Positions 43,888-52,458 of a DNA stretch of 55,140 nt are shown piece by piece. The notes below the pieces were generated by a model. That model was not told the DNA's origin. It ran no database searches and worked only from the letters and a program-made list of their open reading frames with translations. The position numbers were made by a program, and so were the translations under genes. The number at the start of each line of letters is the position of its first letter. The first letter of the stretch is position 1. The DNA comes from Macrococcoides bohemicum (GTDB lineage Bacteria; Bacillota; Bacilli; Staphylococcales; Staphylococcaceae): the NCBI RefSeq assembly GCF_042658685.1, contig NZ_JBHSQY010000004.1, one strand, 5' to 3'.

Positions 43888-44196
43888 TTAACACTCCTCA
43901 TTTGTTTTGCACACACAATTTTGATGTGGTACGAAGATTTGATTTTGTAAATTGACGATTTGCTCGATGACCTCTAAGTTGTTAGCATACATCACGTTCG
44001 TACCCTCTTTCCAACTCGTTACGATACCGCTTTGTTTCAATTGTTTCATATGATGCGATAACGTCGGTTGCGAGAATTCAAAATGCTCTAAAATATCACA
44101 TGCACATAACGGACCACAGCTCAGTAAATCCACAATTTCCAGACGATTCTTATCCGATAATACTTTCAACAGCTTAGCCAAATATTCATAATCCAT
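43888..44196 (-). CDS. arsR: Arsenical-responsive repressor ArsR
   Basis: 102 residues, SmtB/ArsR winged helix. The metalloid site is CGPLCACDILEHF (about 27-39), followed by the recognition helix SQPTLSHHMKQLKQSG. A cysteine-rich tail (CVCKTNEEC) is extra. It is first in the operon and preceded by two near-identical palindromes. ATG follows GAGGTGAAACG. Confidence 0.95.
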   Translation of the reverse strand: MDYEYLAKLLKVLSDKNRLEIVDLLSCGPLCACDILEHFEFSQPTLSHHMKQLKQSGIVTSWKEGTNVMYANNLEVIEQIVNLQNQIFVPHQNCVCKTNEEC

Positions 44197-44210
44197 CGTT
44201 TCACCTCTTT

Positions 44211-44230
44211 ATATAGATGGTTGTCTATAT
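44211..44230. promoter_or_regulatory. ArsR operator, promoter-distal copy
   Basis: ATATAGATGGTTGTCTATAT, an imperfect dyad just after the ars transcription start and before the ribosome site. Its centre is 40 bases from the second copy. Confidence 0.75.
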
Positions 44231-44238
44231 TCAAGTTT

Positions 44239-44267
44239 AGTATATATCGAATATAGATGATTGTCTA
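44239..44267 (-). promoter_or_regulatory. ars promoter
   Basis: On the minus strand there is a -35 TAGACA (44262-44267), a 17-base spacer and a -10 TATACT (44239-44244), lying between and partly inside the two operators. Confidence 0.75.
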
Positions 44268-44270
44268 TAT
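44251..44270. promoter_or_regulatory. ArsR operator, -35 copy
   Basis: ATATAGATGATTGTCTATAT differs from the first copy at one base and covers the ars -35 box. Two copies 40 bp apart (about four helical turns) suggest cooperative or looped binding. Confidence 0.75.
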
Positions 44271-44286
44271 TTAAATTAAAAATAAA

Positions 44287-44311
44287 GAAGACTGCATTTT
44301 TTACAGTCTTC
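44287..44311 (-). terminator. Terminator of the ABC-two-component operon
   Basis: GAAGACTG pairs with CAGTCTTC around a 9-base loop and overlaps the response regulator stop codon. The tail on the minus strand is TTTATTTTTAATTT. Confidence 0.7.
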
Positions 44312-44906
44312 AGTCTATAAATCCCAATTCTTTTGCCATCTTCCATGCAAGTACTCTGTTATCTGCTCCGAGTTTTTCTAAAATAATGCTCGTATAATTA
44401 CGGACGGTGCCATCACTCAAAAATAACTTTTGACTGATTTCTTTACTCGTCAATCCTTCTCCTATTAACTTTAATATCTCCTGTTCCTTATCAGTTAATG
44501 GATTTTTAGTGAGCATTAATGGGAGTAGTTCCGGGCTATACTCTTTTTTTCCCTGCATGACAGAATGAATCGTCTCTGTAAGTTCATCTACTGAGCGTTC
44601 TTTTAATACATATGCGTCCACATCTAAATTTACAGCACGTTCAAAATAACCAGGGCGTTTAAATGTTGTGACTATAATTACTTTTACATCTAACTTTTGT
44701 TCTCGAATATAAGCTAGCACATCTAATCCACTCTGCTCAGGCATTTCAATATCAAGCAATGCAATATCAAATGAGTCATCAATAACATTGATTGCTTCTG
44801 CACCATTAGAAACACTTACAATTTCATCAAACGTACCACTAATCACCAACAGTTTCTTCATTGCTTCACGTAACATACTTTGGTCTTCTGCATGTAGTAA
44901 TTTCAT
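44310..44906 (-). CDS. NarL/LuxR-family response regulator
   Basis: 198 residues. Receiver domain with phosphorylated D52 (ALLDIEMPEQSG), and a C-terminal LuxR HTH (about 130-195, NPLTDKEQEILKLIGEGLTSKEISQKL then LSDGTVRNYTSIILEKL). It pairs with the histidine kinase whose gene it overlaps by 4 bases. It probably controls the ABC genes of its own operon. ATG has GAGGTGAAATC upstream. Confidence 0.9.
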   Translation of the reverse strand: MKLLHAEDQSMLREAMKKLLVISGTFDEIVSVSNGAEAINVIDDSFDIALLDIEMPEQSGLDVLAYIREQKLDVKVIIVTTFKRPGYFERAVNLDVDAYVLKERSVDELTETIHSVMQGKKEYSPELLPLMLTKNPLTDKEQEILKLIGEGLTSKEISQKLFLSDGTVRNYTSIILEKLGADNRVLAWKMAKELGFID

Positions 44907-45973
44907 GATTTCACCTCTACTGTGACATATATGCCAAGTCCTGGATTTAAGCTTTTCGTTTTCACGATACCATCCATTGCCTGCGCCCGCGCTTCGATAC
45001 TTTTTAAACTCATACTATTTGATAATCCTTTACCATTATCACTCAATGATAAATTTAATATGTTATCAACTTGATCAATAAGAAGTTGAACTTTCGTTGC
45101 CTCACTATGTTTAATGACATTATTAATCAATTCTTTAATCAGCATACTGACTTCATGTTGCTGAATTTCATCAACAGACTCGTAATGAACCTTTCTCTCA
45201 AATTCAATATTTGCATCTCTCAGTATTTTCTCAACTTGTACAACTTCGTCCTCAATTGTAGTCGATTTAATATCTTCAATGATTGACCTTACTTTATATA
45301 AAGATTCCTGTGATAGCGAGTGAATTTCCTGCAATTCATCTTTTGCTATATCAGGATATTTCTCAATTAATTTCAATGCAAGTTCAGATTTGACTGCCAA
45401 TGTACTAAACACCTGGCCGAGTGAGTCATGTAAATCCTGAGAAATACGATTACGTTCAATTTGTGTAGAAAGCAAAGCAAGCTTTTCATTCTTAATGTTT
45501 AGTTCATATATTTTACGAGAATGTTCAGCAAAATAGTCCATTGAAACTGCCATCATCAATACAAAGAAAAAATGTGGAATGAGTTCCATGCCATATGCAT
45601 AGTTTTGCACACAAATTGCAATATAGTTGAGCACGAAACTACCTAGTGTTATTTTCCCATACAGAGAATTCACTCTTTTTCCAAGTACATATGGTATATA
45701 TGAGATAGGGAATAAATAAAACAATAAGTTACCGAAATTACAAAAATGAACAAACACAGTAATCGAAATAAGTAAACATCCAATTACAATAGGTATATAT
45801 TTACTTGTATTGCTATTCATCATAAATACTGCCGAAAAAATATACAGTAAAATAAAGAACAATTTGAATAATTTCCAGCTGATTTCTTCTGTAGCAAGCA
45901 TCTCAGTTATCGGAAATATCAGAAATATTAAAGACGTTCCGTACTGTAATATTTTATTATAAATCCAGTTCAA
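44903..45973 (-). CDS. DesK-type sensor histidine kinase
   Basis: 356 residues. About six transmembrane helices in the first 150 residues form the input, followed by a HisKA_3 dimerisation region with H182 (ISQDLHDSLGQVFSTL) and a short HATPase domain (LIKELINNVIKHSEA, LSDNGKGL). There is no large extracellular domain, so it may sense the membrane or its partner transporter. The TTG start is adjacent to the permease stop codon. Confidence 0.88.
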   Translation of the reverse strand: MNWIYNKILQYGTSLIFLIFPITEMLATEEISWKLFKLFFILLYIFSAVFMMNSNTSKYIPIVIGCLLISITVFVHFCNFGNLLFYLFPISYIPYVLGKRVNSLYGKITLGSFVLNYIAICVQNYAYGMELIPHFFFVLMMAVSMDYFAEHSRKIYELNIKNEKLALLSTQIERNRISQDLHDSLGQVFSTLAVKSELALKLIEKYPDIAKDELQEIHSLSQESLYKVRSIIEDIKSTTIEDEVVQVEKILRDANIEFERKVHYESVDEIQQHEVSMLIKELINNVIKHSEATKVQLLIDQVDNILNLSLSDNGKGLSNSMSLKSIEARAQAMDGIVKTKSLNPGLGIYVTVEVKS

Positions 45974-46711
45974 TTAAATCACTTCCGATCTCCTTCTCAT
46001 CCATATACTTATCATTATAAATATAACTGCATATATTAGTAAAATACCAGCTGATTCAAAAGGATAACGCTTTTCGAATTGTCCAGCTGCAATATTCTTA
46101 AAGTTATATGTTGGCGTGAGTTTAGCGATTGGTTGCAACCACTCGGGAAATGTCCTTACCGGAAACCACAGTCCACCCAGCATTGCTAATCCTAAATACA
46201 GAATATTACCGAAAGTACTTACTTTCTGTGTATCTTTAAATTGAGATAATAAGATACCAAGTGTTAGAAATATAATGCCACCAAACAAAAGTCCTGCGTA
46301 ACTTACTAACCATTCTGTTAAACTCATATTCACACCTTTGATAAAATAACCAACTAAAAATACGATTAATATCGATAACATATACATCATCAATATTTTT
46401 ACCACTTTGCATACATAATAATAAAATGGATTAAGCGGTGTGCGAAATAGTGCTCTACTCCAACCTTTCTCTTTGTCATTGATCATCTCTAATGGAAAAG
46501 TAAATATTGCAAAGCTTGTCAGACTAAATGTCGTCATTGATAACATATAATCACGCACAAAGAATTGCTGAATATCTTTGTCTGGTATCTTCATCATAGA
46601 AGAAAACACTAAGAAAAAGATCACCGGCAATAAAGTAGATAAAATAAATACACTTTTACGTTGACTTAAATCAATCATTTCATACTTTAACATCGCTTTA
46701 AACTGTTTCAT
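45974..46711 (-). CDS. ABC-2 type transporter permease
   Basis: About 245 residues with six transmembrane segments. The C-terminal LAMLGGLWFPVRTFPEWLQPIAKLTPTY is the ABC-2 signature. It forms an exporter with the ATPase encoded upstream. The ATG at 46711 follows GGAGGAGCGTC and overlaps the end of the ATPase gene by 14 bases. Confidence 0.87.
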   Translation of the reverse strand: MKQFKAMLKYEMIDLSQRKSVFILSTLLPVIFFLVFSSMMKIPDKDIQQFFVRDYMLSMTTFSLTSFAIFTFPLEMINDKEKGWSRALFRTPLNPFYYYVCKVVKILMMYMLSILIVFLVGYFIKGVNMSLTEWLVSYAGLLFGGIIFLTLGILLSQFKDTQKVSTFGNILYLGLAMLGGLWFPVRTFPEWLQPIAKLTPTYNFKNIAAGQFEKRYPFESAGILLIYAVIFIMISIWMRRRSEVI

Positions 46712-47573
46712 GACGCTCCTCCTCCACAACTTTAAATACTCTATCTAATAATGACTCGTTTGTAATCTCAACATGTTCGAAACTAATATGATTGTTTATC
46801 ACTATATTAATCACTTCATCAATTTGTGAAGTATGAATCATAATATATTCACCCTCAATTTTTGAGAATGCAATATCAGAAATTTGTTTCGTGACATTCT
46901 CATATTTCTTCGGTAATACGATTTGTTTCTGAGTAGATTCTTCTCTTAGAGCACGTGGCGTTGAATCACGTATAATTTCACCTTTGTGCAGTACAACAAT
47001 ACGATCAGATAAGCTTTCAACTTCTTCTATGTAATGCGATGTAAATAAAATCGTTTTGCCTTCTGCTTTTAACGTTTTGATTAAATCATAAAATCTTCTG
47101 CGTGTCGAAGTGTCCATTCCTACAGTCGGTTCATCTAAAATAATAAACTCCGGACGTCCGATTAAAGTTAGTGCAACATCTAAAATACGCTTTTGACCAC
47201 CTGAAATTTTCTCTGCTTCCGTGTTTAATAATGCATCATCAAATAATGTAATGGCTTTTATCTCTTCTTTGGTCAAAGCATTCGGATAAAGATTCTGAAA
47301 TAGTTCAATGATCTGATAAACCTTCATATTCGGTGTAAAATATGTCTGTTGATATAAAACACTTGTTTTTGTGTGATCCAATATCAATTGCTGGCCATCA
47401 ATATCACCTGAAGTTAATTTCTTATTGCCTAACAAACAATCAATTAACGTCGATTTACCCGCACCATTCGGACCTACTAATGCGATTGCATCACCTTTAT
47501 TAATCGTTAGATTGATATGCTTTAAAATATGTTTCTTACCGATATCTTTACTTAAGTTGTGAATCGTAATCAT
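46698..47573 (-). CDS. ABC transporter ATP-binding protein
   Basis: About 291 residues. Walker A GPNGAGKSTLIDCLLG, signature SGGQKRILDVAL, Walker B FIILDEPTVGMD and the switch His in FTSHYIEEVE. The layout ABC ATPase, permease, DesK-type kinase, LuxR regulator resembles Bacillus yvfRSTU-like exporter operons, often linked to drug or peptide stress. ATG at 47573 has AAGGAGGG upstream. Confidence 0.9.
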   Translation of the reverse strand: MITIHNLSKDIGKKHILKHINLTINKGDAIALVGPNGAGKSTLIDCLLGNKKLTSGDIDGQQLILDHTKTSVLYQQTYFTPNMKVYQIIELFQNLYPNALTKEEIKAITLFDDALLNTEAEKISGGQKRILDVALTLIGRPEFIILDEPTVGMDTSTRRRFYDLIKTLKAEGKTILFTSHYIEEVESLSDRIVVLHKGEIIRDSTPRALREESTQKQIVLPKKYENVTKQISDIAFSKIEGEYIMIHTSQIDEVINIVINNHISFEHVEITNESLLDRVFKVVEEERHETV

Positions 47574-47647
47574 TGTTATCTCCCTCCTTATCTCCATTAA
47601 ACAGGAAAGAGCTTTCTATGATAATTCACATACATCATGAAATTGAG

Positions 47648-47661
47648 ATGACATTTGTCAT
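47648..47661. promoter_or_regulatory. Dyad upstream of the ABC operon, candidate response-regulator site
   Basis: ATGACATTTGTCAT, a perfect 14-bp palindrome about 75 bases before the ABC start codon. NarL-family regulators often bind such TGACA/TGTCA dyads; the link to the operon's own regulator is inferred from position. Confidence 0.5.
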
Positions 47662-47708
47662 AAAGATGGAGAGGAGGGTGTAGAGCGTTGTATTGTTGAG
47701 CATTTCAT

Positions 47709-47838
47709 GGCCGATATTTTGGATTTATCGGCCATCATTTTGAGGTTTGGCCTGTTTTTCAGATTTCTTGGCCGATATTTTCGATTTATCGGCCATCATT
47801 TTGAGGTTTGGCCCGTTTTTCAGATTTCTTGACCGATA
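47709..47838. repeat. 61-bp tandem repeat, two units plus a partial third
   Basis: Units begin at 47709, 47770 and (partial) 47831, exactly 61 bases apart, and the two full units differ at only two positions. Each begins with a hairpin GGCCGATA/TATCGGCC around 9 bases and contains GAGGTTTGGCC and TTTTTCAGATTTCTT. Sixty-one is not a multiple of three, so it is unlikely to encode protein. Confidence 0.88.
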
Positions 47839-47888
47839 AATCTTCACAAAAAAATACTTCCTCCCAACAGAGAAAGCATTCCAAATTA

Positions 47889-48119
47889 TTAACAAGCATT
47901 AATCATCGAAGTTACACCGAACGGATCATTAAAATAACCATATAATTTAGAGCATTCAGTTTGACCAAGCGGCATCGCTTCTTTACAACCCACTTCAATC
48001 GCTTTATGGTAGAAATCTGTTACTTTCTTAACATCTTCTTCATTGTTCCCATCAAATGTGAAACAAACCGATGTCCCTTCATTGTTCACTTCATGTTGTC
48101 CCCAAGAATCACTAATCAT
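47889..48119 (-). pseudogene. C-terminal remnant of a PhnB-like VOC protein
   Basis: The 76-residue frame has only the second half of a PhnB/3-demethylubiquinone-like VOC protein (MISDSWG then CFTFDGNN, YGYFNDPFGVTSMI). In the same frame upstream, codons reading LFDILGERF continue the family sequence before a stop, with no start codon or ribosome site. About 60 N-terminal residues are lost. Probably non-functional. Confidence 0.65.
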
Positions 48120-48166
48120 AAAACGTTCACCTAAAATATCAAATAGGGTATATAATTTAAGTAAAA

Positions 48167-48769
48167 TTATTCAAAATTATTTTTTTCTATATATAATGAA
48201 ATTCCATTGATGAATTTAACATCATCTCTATCAAAAAGTATTGCTTCATTATCACGAATGCAATATGTATTTATTTTAATTCCTTTAAGTACTCTTTCAT
48301 AATATTCATCTTTATAATGACAGGTAATCGCATAGTCAATTAATCCTAACGGTACCGTATTTTTTGCTTCTTCAAAATATGATACATCTTTGCCTAATGA
48401 TATTCCCCCGGCACTTTGTCCATAAATCACATTTTCTTTCTCAAAATTAAAAATTAAATCTACGATACCTGCTATCCTCATTTCACCAACTAACTTAGAT
48501 ATAGATCCACCACTTATATAAATGGCATCATATTGGACCAATATTTCTTGTGTAATTTGATTGAAATCAACGCATAGATCGATGTTACGAATCCCTACAC
48601 TTTCAAACATATCTTTAACATACTTATAGCTTTCTTGATAAGTCCTAATCAATTCATCACCTGCATTTGGGAAATACAGTACAGAACCTTTATTAATTAA
48701 ATCGGCAAAATATTGATTAACAATAATATTACTTTCTTTTGTTCCTCCACCAGATATTAATACGACCAC
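48167..48769 (-). CDS. Peptidase E-like (S51) serine peptidase
   Basis: About 200 residues. The opening VVLISGGGTKESN, DAIYISGGSISKLVGEMR and the nucleophile elbow YGQSAGGISLG are S51 family features; a later ITCHYKDEYYE fits the catalytic histidine region. It should be a cytoplasmic dipeptidase-like enzyme. The GTG at 48769 has AAGGAGG 7 bases upstream and is preferred over an ATG at 48775. The gene's 3' end abuts the VOC remnant. Confidence 0.78.
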   Translation of the reverse strand: MVVLISGGGTKESNIIVNQYFADLINKGSVLYFPNAGDELIRTYQESYKYVKDMFESVGIRNIDLCVDFNQITQEILVQYDAIYISGGSISKLVGEMRIAGIVDLIFNFEKENVIYGQSAGGISLGKDVSYFEEAKNTVPLGLIDYAITCHYKDEYYERVLKGIKINTYCIRDNEAILFDRDDVKFINGISLYIEKNNFE

Positions 48770-48930
48770 TGCCATCCCTCCTTTTCTAAAATATAAGTGA
48801 TACTTCTCAATTTTTCCATCCAAACACAACCGCAATCATCCCTATCAGTGTAACTTCTCACTTTCCTTTAGCTAATTTCTTAAATATCGTTTAAGATTAA
48901 ATTGAATAAACTTATGGAGATTACTTATGC

Positions 48931-49238
48931 TTGAGTATATTAGCAGCAATCATTGCCGGTGCTTTAACCTTTATGGTCGGCGCACTTTGGTATACTGTTT
49001 TATTCGGTAAGTTATGGCAACGAGAAGTCGGAATTACAGACGAACAAATTAAAGCAGCCGGTAGCTTAAGTTCTGTATTTATTTTTACAAAGACGGTAAG
49101 TATATTGATTCTGATATTACTATCAAAGAAATGCTTGAAGGCGGTAAGCAAGGTATTTCAAATGGTAAAGGGAATCCAGTTGCTAAATTTATGAGTAAAG
49201 CCTTCTACCCGATGCAACTAAACAAATTAGAACGATGA
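48931..49238 (+). pseudogene. Chimeric DUF1761 remnant
   Basis: The first frame (TTG at 48931) reads SILAAIIAGALTFMVGALWY and LFGKLWQREVGITDEQ, the N-terminal half of a DUF1761 membrane protein, to about 49080. There a second frame takes over, reading FYKDGKYIDSDITIKEML, then GGKQGISNGKGNPVAKFM and SKAFYPMQLNKLER before TGA at 49236. The second half is hydrophilic and is not the DUF1761 C-terminus. It looks like a deletion that joined two unrelated gene ends. Confidence 0.6.
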
Positions 49239-49242
49239 AAAT

Positions 49243-49266
49243 AAGGGTTGTCTTCGAACATCCCTT
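49243..49266 (+). terminator. Small hairpin after the DUF1761 remnant
   Basis: AAGGGTTGT pairs with ACATCCCTT (one mismatch) around CTTCGA, followed by TTCATTTCC. It probably belongs to the former downstream gene of the chimera. Confidence 0.6.
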
Positions 49267-49330
49267 TTCATTTCCAAATTCATCCTATTCGTTGTTATAC
49301 TTAAATCAACACGATGAAGGAGTGATTGAA

Positions 49331-50569
49331 TTGGAAAAACGTTTTTACGACATACTCGATTTATTGATCAGTTATAATACAGAAAGCCCTCCAGCACGAA
49401 ATACAGACCCACTACAAAATGAAATTGAGCAGCTACTAAAAAACCTTAACTTTCAAATTGAAAGAATTCCACTATATAAAAATGATTCCGTAATCGTTGC
49501 GACATTAAAAGGTACGGATGCAAATGCTCCAAAATTAATATTAAATGGACATGTTGACGTCGCTGAAGTCACCGAAGATGAATGGTCATATCCGCCATTT
49601 CAGCTCACTCAAGTTGATGACTGGTTATACGGTCGTGGTGTCAGCGATATGAAGGGTGGCATGAGTGCATTATTTTATGTATTGGAAAGACTATCACAAG
49701 AAAACATTCAGCCTAAAGGAGATATTATCGTTCATTCAGTCGTCGGTGAAGAAGTTGGAGAAGCCGGCACAAAAACTGCCTGCGAACATTCTTCTAAAGC
49801 TGATTTAGCACTGGTATTAGACACAAGTGACTGTGTAGCACAAGGTCAAGGTGGCGTTATTACAGGATGGATTACTGTTAAAAGCAATAATACCATCCAC
49901 GACGGAGCAAGAATAAATACCATCCATGCAGGCGGTGGTTTATTTGGGGCCAGTGCAATCGAAAAAATGATGAAAGTTATCACCGCTTTAAGAGAACTTG
50001 AACAGCACTGGGCTGTAATGAAATCAAGTCCAGGAATGCCAGCAGGTGCAAATACGATTAACCCGGCTGTCATTGAAGGTGGCAGACATCCAGCCTTTAT
50101 TGCAGATGAATGTAAACTCTGGATAACAGTACATTATTTACCGGAAGAAAATTATCATGATATTACGAAAGAAATTGAAGATTACTTAAATAAAGTAGCC
50201 GATGCTGATATATGGTTAAGAGACAATCCCCTTTCTTTTGAGTGGGGTGGCTCTTCTATGATTGAAGATAAAGGAGAAATCTTCCCAAGTTTTACAGTAC
50301 CTACAGACCATCCAGGGTACGAACTCCTAGCGAATTCTCATCAATCAGTATTCAATACACCTCTAAAACACGAAATGAGCTCAACTGTCACAGATGGTGG
50401 ATGGTTAGCAGACTTCGGTATACCGACGATTCTTTATGGGCCGGGACAATTATCTGAAGCACATAGCGTGGATGAAAGAATTAGTGCAACAGAGTTAGAG
50501 CGATTCTCTCAAGTATTGTATGCATTTCTTAAACAATGGTATCAGTCACCAAAAGCACAGACCGTCTGA
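49331..50569 (+). CDS. ArgE/DapE-type deacylase (M20 family)
   Basis: About 412 residues. Two-zinc M20 motifs are LNGHVDVAE (H, about residue 82), GRGVSDMKGG (bridging Asp), VGEEVGEAGT (catalytic and ligand Glu), and a C-terminal AHSVDERIS. It removes an acyl group from an amino-containing metabolite; acetylornithine, succinyl-diaminopimelate or a formyl-pyrimidine (YodQ-like) are possible. The TTG at 49331 has AAGGAG 8 bases upstream; the earlier ATG at 49235 lies within the preceding remnant. Confidence 0.85.
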   Translation: MEKRFYDILDLLISYNTESPPARNTDPLQNEIEQLLKNLNFQIERIPLYKNDSVIVATLKGTDANAPKLILNGHVDVAEVTEDEWSYPPFQLTQVDDWLYGRGVSDMKGGMSALFYVLERLSQENIQPKGDIIVHSVVGEEVGEAGTKTACEHSSKADLALVLDTSDCVAQGQGGVITGWITVKSNNTIHDGARINTIHAGGGLFGASAIEKMMKVITALRELEQHWAVMKSSPGMPAGANTINPAVIEGGRHPAFIADECKLWITVHYLPEENYHDITKEIEDYLNKVADADIWLRDNPLSFEWGGSSMIEDKGEIFPSFTVPTDHPGYELLANSHQSVFNTPLKHEMSSTVTDGGWLADFGIPTILYGPGQLSEAHSVDERISATELERFSQVLYAFLKQWYQSPKAQTV

Positions 50570-50577
50570 GTATAAAC

Positions 50578-51762
50578 TTAGACGGCTTTTTGTATATCAA
50601 TCTTACCACCTTTACGCTGTAGCAACAGAAACACCACTGTTAAACTCATAAATCCAATGCCTGAAATATAAATCGGCACATCTACACCAAATTGTTTTGC
50701 CACAACGCCTCCGAGCAATGATCCCACAGGCATAGCAACCATACATAGTGCATTCATTATAGTGCCTACACGTGCTAACACTTTATTATCAACCATCTTC
50801 TGAATATAAGTAAACATACTGATATTTAGCACCATAATCGGTAATGTCATTAAACCATAAAAGAAAATTGAGACATAATAATTTGGAACAACAGCTGTAA
50901 GTATCATACACACACCAGATACCAATGGAGAAATCATTAATATCTTGTTGATATCTACATCTTTAAATTTAGGAGTAATGAGTGAACCTATTAATGCAAA
51001 GACAACACTCGCGGTTAAATAATAGCCATATGCATAATCTCCACCTCTACTATAAGTAAATGCCGGCAATATCGCATTGGTCATGCTCCCTGTAAAGTTT
51101 GCGATCATAGCAGGTAAGGTAAATAAAAACAATTTATTACCCACGAAATATTTCCATCCTTCAGTTATAGAAGTTCTGTAAATTTCAGTATTAAATACGC
51201 CGTTATCAATATGGTTATATTTAATCTTGGCGAAGAATAGCACAGCTAAGAAGAATGTCACTGCATTTAGAAAATACACACTTTCTATACCAGCTTTCAT
51301 GACTAGCCAAACTGTTATTAATTTTGCAATGACACCTATAATCGTCGAACCTGTACTTACAAAACTGTTATATCCAATAAGTTCATCTTCTTCCATCACT
51401 AAAGGAGACAATGCACTTTCCGCATTACCTTCTACCACTTCAATTAATCCTAAGATGAACAGACTGAACAATAAAACACTTATAGGCATAAGATTCAAAT
51501 AGAACATCACTGCAATAAAGATCATAATAAATAGTTGCAAGATTTGTGCTATTAGCATCATCTTCTTGCGATTGAAGTGATCAATTACCGGGCCAGCAAA
51601 AGCAGAAAGAATACCTGGTGTAAAGATAATTGCTGATGTGACACTCGTTATAAAGGCATCTTTTGTCACATCAAAGATATACCACATAATTGCTACTGAA
51701 TAAATTGAATCACCTAACGCTGAAATGAGCCTTCCTGTTAAAAGGTAATTTTTGTTCGACAT
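50578..51762 (-). CDS. MFS exporter of the MFS_3 (macrolide/enterobactin-efflux-like) type
   Basis: 394 residues with about 12 hydrophobic segments. The start YLLTGRLISALGDSIYSVAIMWYIFDVT and the loop GPVIDHFNRKKMMLIAQ are typical of MFS_3. The substrate is unknown. ATG has GGGAGTGATAAT upstream. It is followed at a distance of only 9 bases by the end of the deacylase gene, so the two converge. The promoter carries a palindrome shared with the regulator upstream. Confidence 0.85.
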   Translation of the reverse strand: MSNKNYLLTGRLISALGDSIYSVAIMWYIFDVTKDAFITSVTSAIIFTPGILSAFAGPVIDHFNRKKMMLIAQILQLFIMIFIAVMFYLNLMPISVLLFSLFILGLIEVVEGNAESALSPLVMEEDELIGYNSFVSTGSTIIGVIAKLITVWLVMKAGIESVYFLNAVTFFLAVLFFAKIKYNHIDNGVFNTEIYRTSITEGWKYFVGNKLFLFTLPAMIANFTGSMTNAILPAFTYSRGGDYAYGYYLTASVVFALIGSLITPKFKDVDINKILMISPLVSGVCMILTAVVPNYYVSIFFYGLMTLPIMVLNISMFTYIQKMVDNKVLARVGTIMNALCMVAMPVGSLLGGVVAKQFGVDVPIYISGIGFMSLTVVFLLLQRKGGKIDIQKAV

Positions 51763-51780
51763 ATTATCACTCCCATTATT

Positions 51781-51810
51781 TTTATCGTTAAAATATATTT
51801 TACTGATAAA
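51781..51810. promoter_or_regulatory. Operator-like palindrome before the MFS_3 gene
   Basis: TTTATCGTTAAAATA followed by TATTTTACTGATAAA, an imperfect 30-bp dyad. A close copy occurs before the regulator at 52459, suggesting one protein binds both. Confidence 0.6.
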
Positions 51811-51858
51811 AATAAATAAGTCAATAATAATTATCAGACTATTTTAATATACAAAAAA

Positions 51859-51884
51859 AGTAGAGCAGCCTATGCTACTCTACT
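51859..51884 (-). terminator. Terminator of the HTH regulator
   Basis: AGTAGAGCAGC pairs with GCTACTCTACT (one mismatch) around CTAT, overlapping the stop codon. TTTTTTTGT follows on the minus strand. Confidence 0.85.
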
Positions 51885-52443
51885 CAGTTTCATCTTTATA
51901 CGACGACAATTGAATTTGATATAAATTTTTGTGTTCTAAATTTTTATACTTTTCTTCATATTTTTGACTTAATGCTCTCATCTCATTCATTAATTCCATC
52001 CATTGTTCGTATGGTAATTCTACTTCTAAATTAGACATTTGAGCACTGTTTGGTGTCTCGATTTTCTTTAATTCCTCTTCTGACAATTCACCATATTCAT
52101 CAACATCTCGTTTGAGCGCATCAAATACTTTCTGAACTTCTAGCGTATAGAATGCTAATATAGTATCGAAGTTTTCTTTTATCGATGGAAAATCAAAATT
52201 AATTGGTGATTTATTTAAGTGTTCACTTGAATAGTAATACTCCGTCATATTCTTGATCTGTCTTTCTTCAACTATTTTTAACGCTTCAACTTCCATCAGT
52301 TTCTTGATAGGATAATAAAGATTTGATGTTTTTACATCTAAAGCTTTTGCAATTTCTTTTGTTGTCATCGCTTTTTCTCGTGTCAACTGAATGATTTGAT
52401 TCGCTTTTTCATCAATTAATATTTTCAGTAATTCATTTGCCAT
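51880..52443 (-). CDS. ArsR-like winged-helix regulator
   Basis: 187 residues. The N-terminal HTH (about 10-65: TTKEIAKALDVKTSNLYYPIKKLMEVEAL) is of the ArsR/HTH_20 type. The remaining 120 residues are mostly helical with an EEYEEKYKNLEHKN-like coiled tail. It is encoded just upstream of an MFS exporter on the same strand, with matching palindromes in both promoters, so it likely controls that exporter. The inducer is unknown. ATG has TAGGTGAGAAA upstream. Confidence 0.82.
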   Translation of the reverse strand: MANELLKILIDEKANQIIQLTREKAMTTKEIAKALDVKTSNLYYPIKKLMEVEALKIVEERQIKNMTEYYYSSEHLNKSPINFDFPSIKENFDTILAFYTLEVQKVFDALKRDVDEYGELSEEELKKIETPNSAQMSNLEVELPYEQWMELMNEMRALSQKYEEKYKNLEHKNLYQIQLSSYKDETE

Positions 52444-52458
52444 TTTCTCACCTACAGC

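Noticed and set aside
43888..44270. Considered whether the ars island is plasmid-derived or mobile
   Set aside because: No transposase, integrase, resolvase or flanking repeats are visible on either side, so recent transfer cannot be supported from sequence alone.
47709..47838. Tandem 61-bp units considered as a CRISPR array
   Set aside because: Units are contiguous with no unique spacers, and no cas genes are present.
49235..49330. N-terminal extension of the M20 deacylase from an ATG
   Set aside because: It covers the hairpin of the preceding remnant and lacks a ribosome site. The TTG at 49331 has a strong one.
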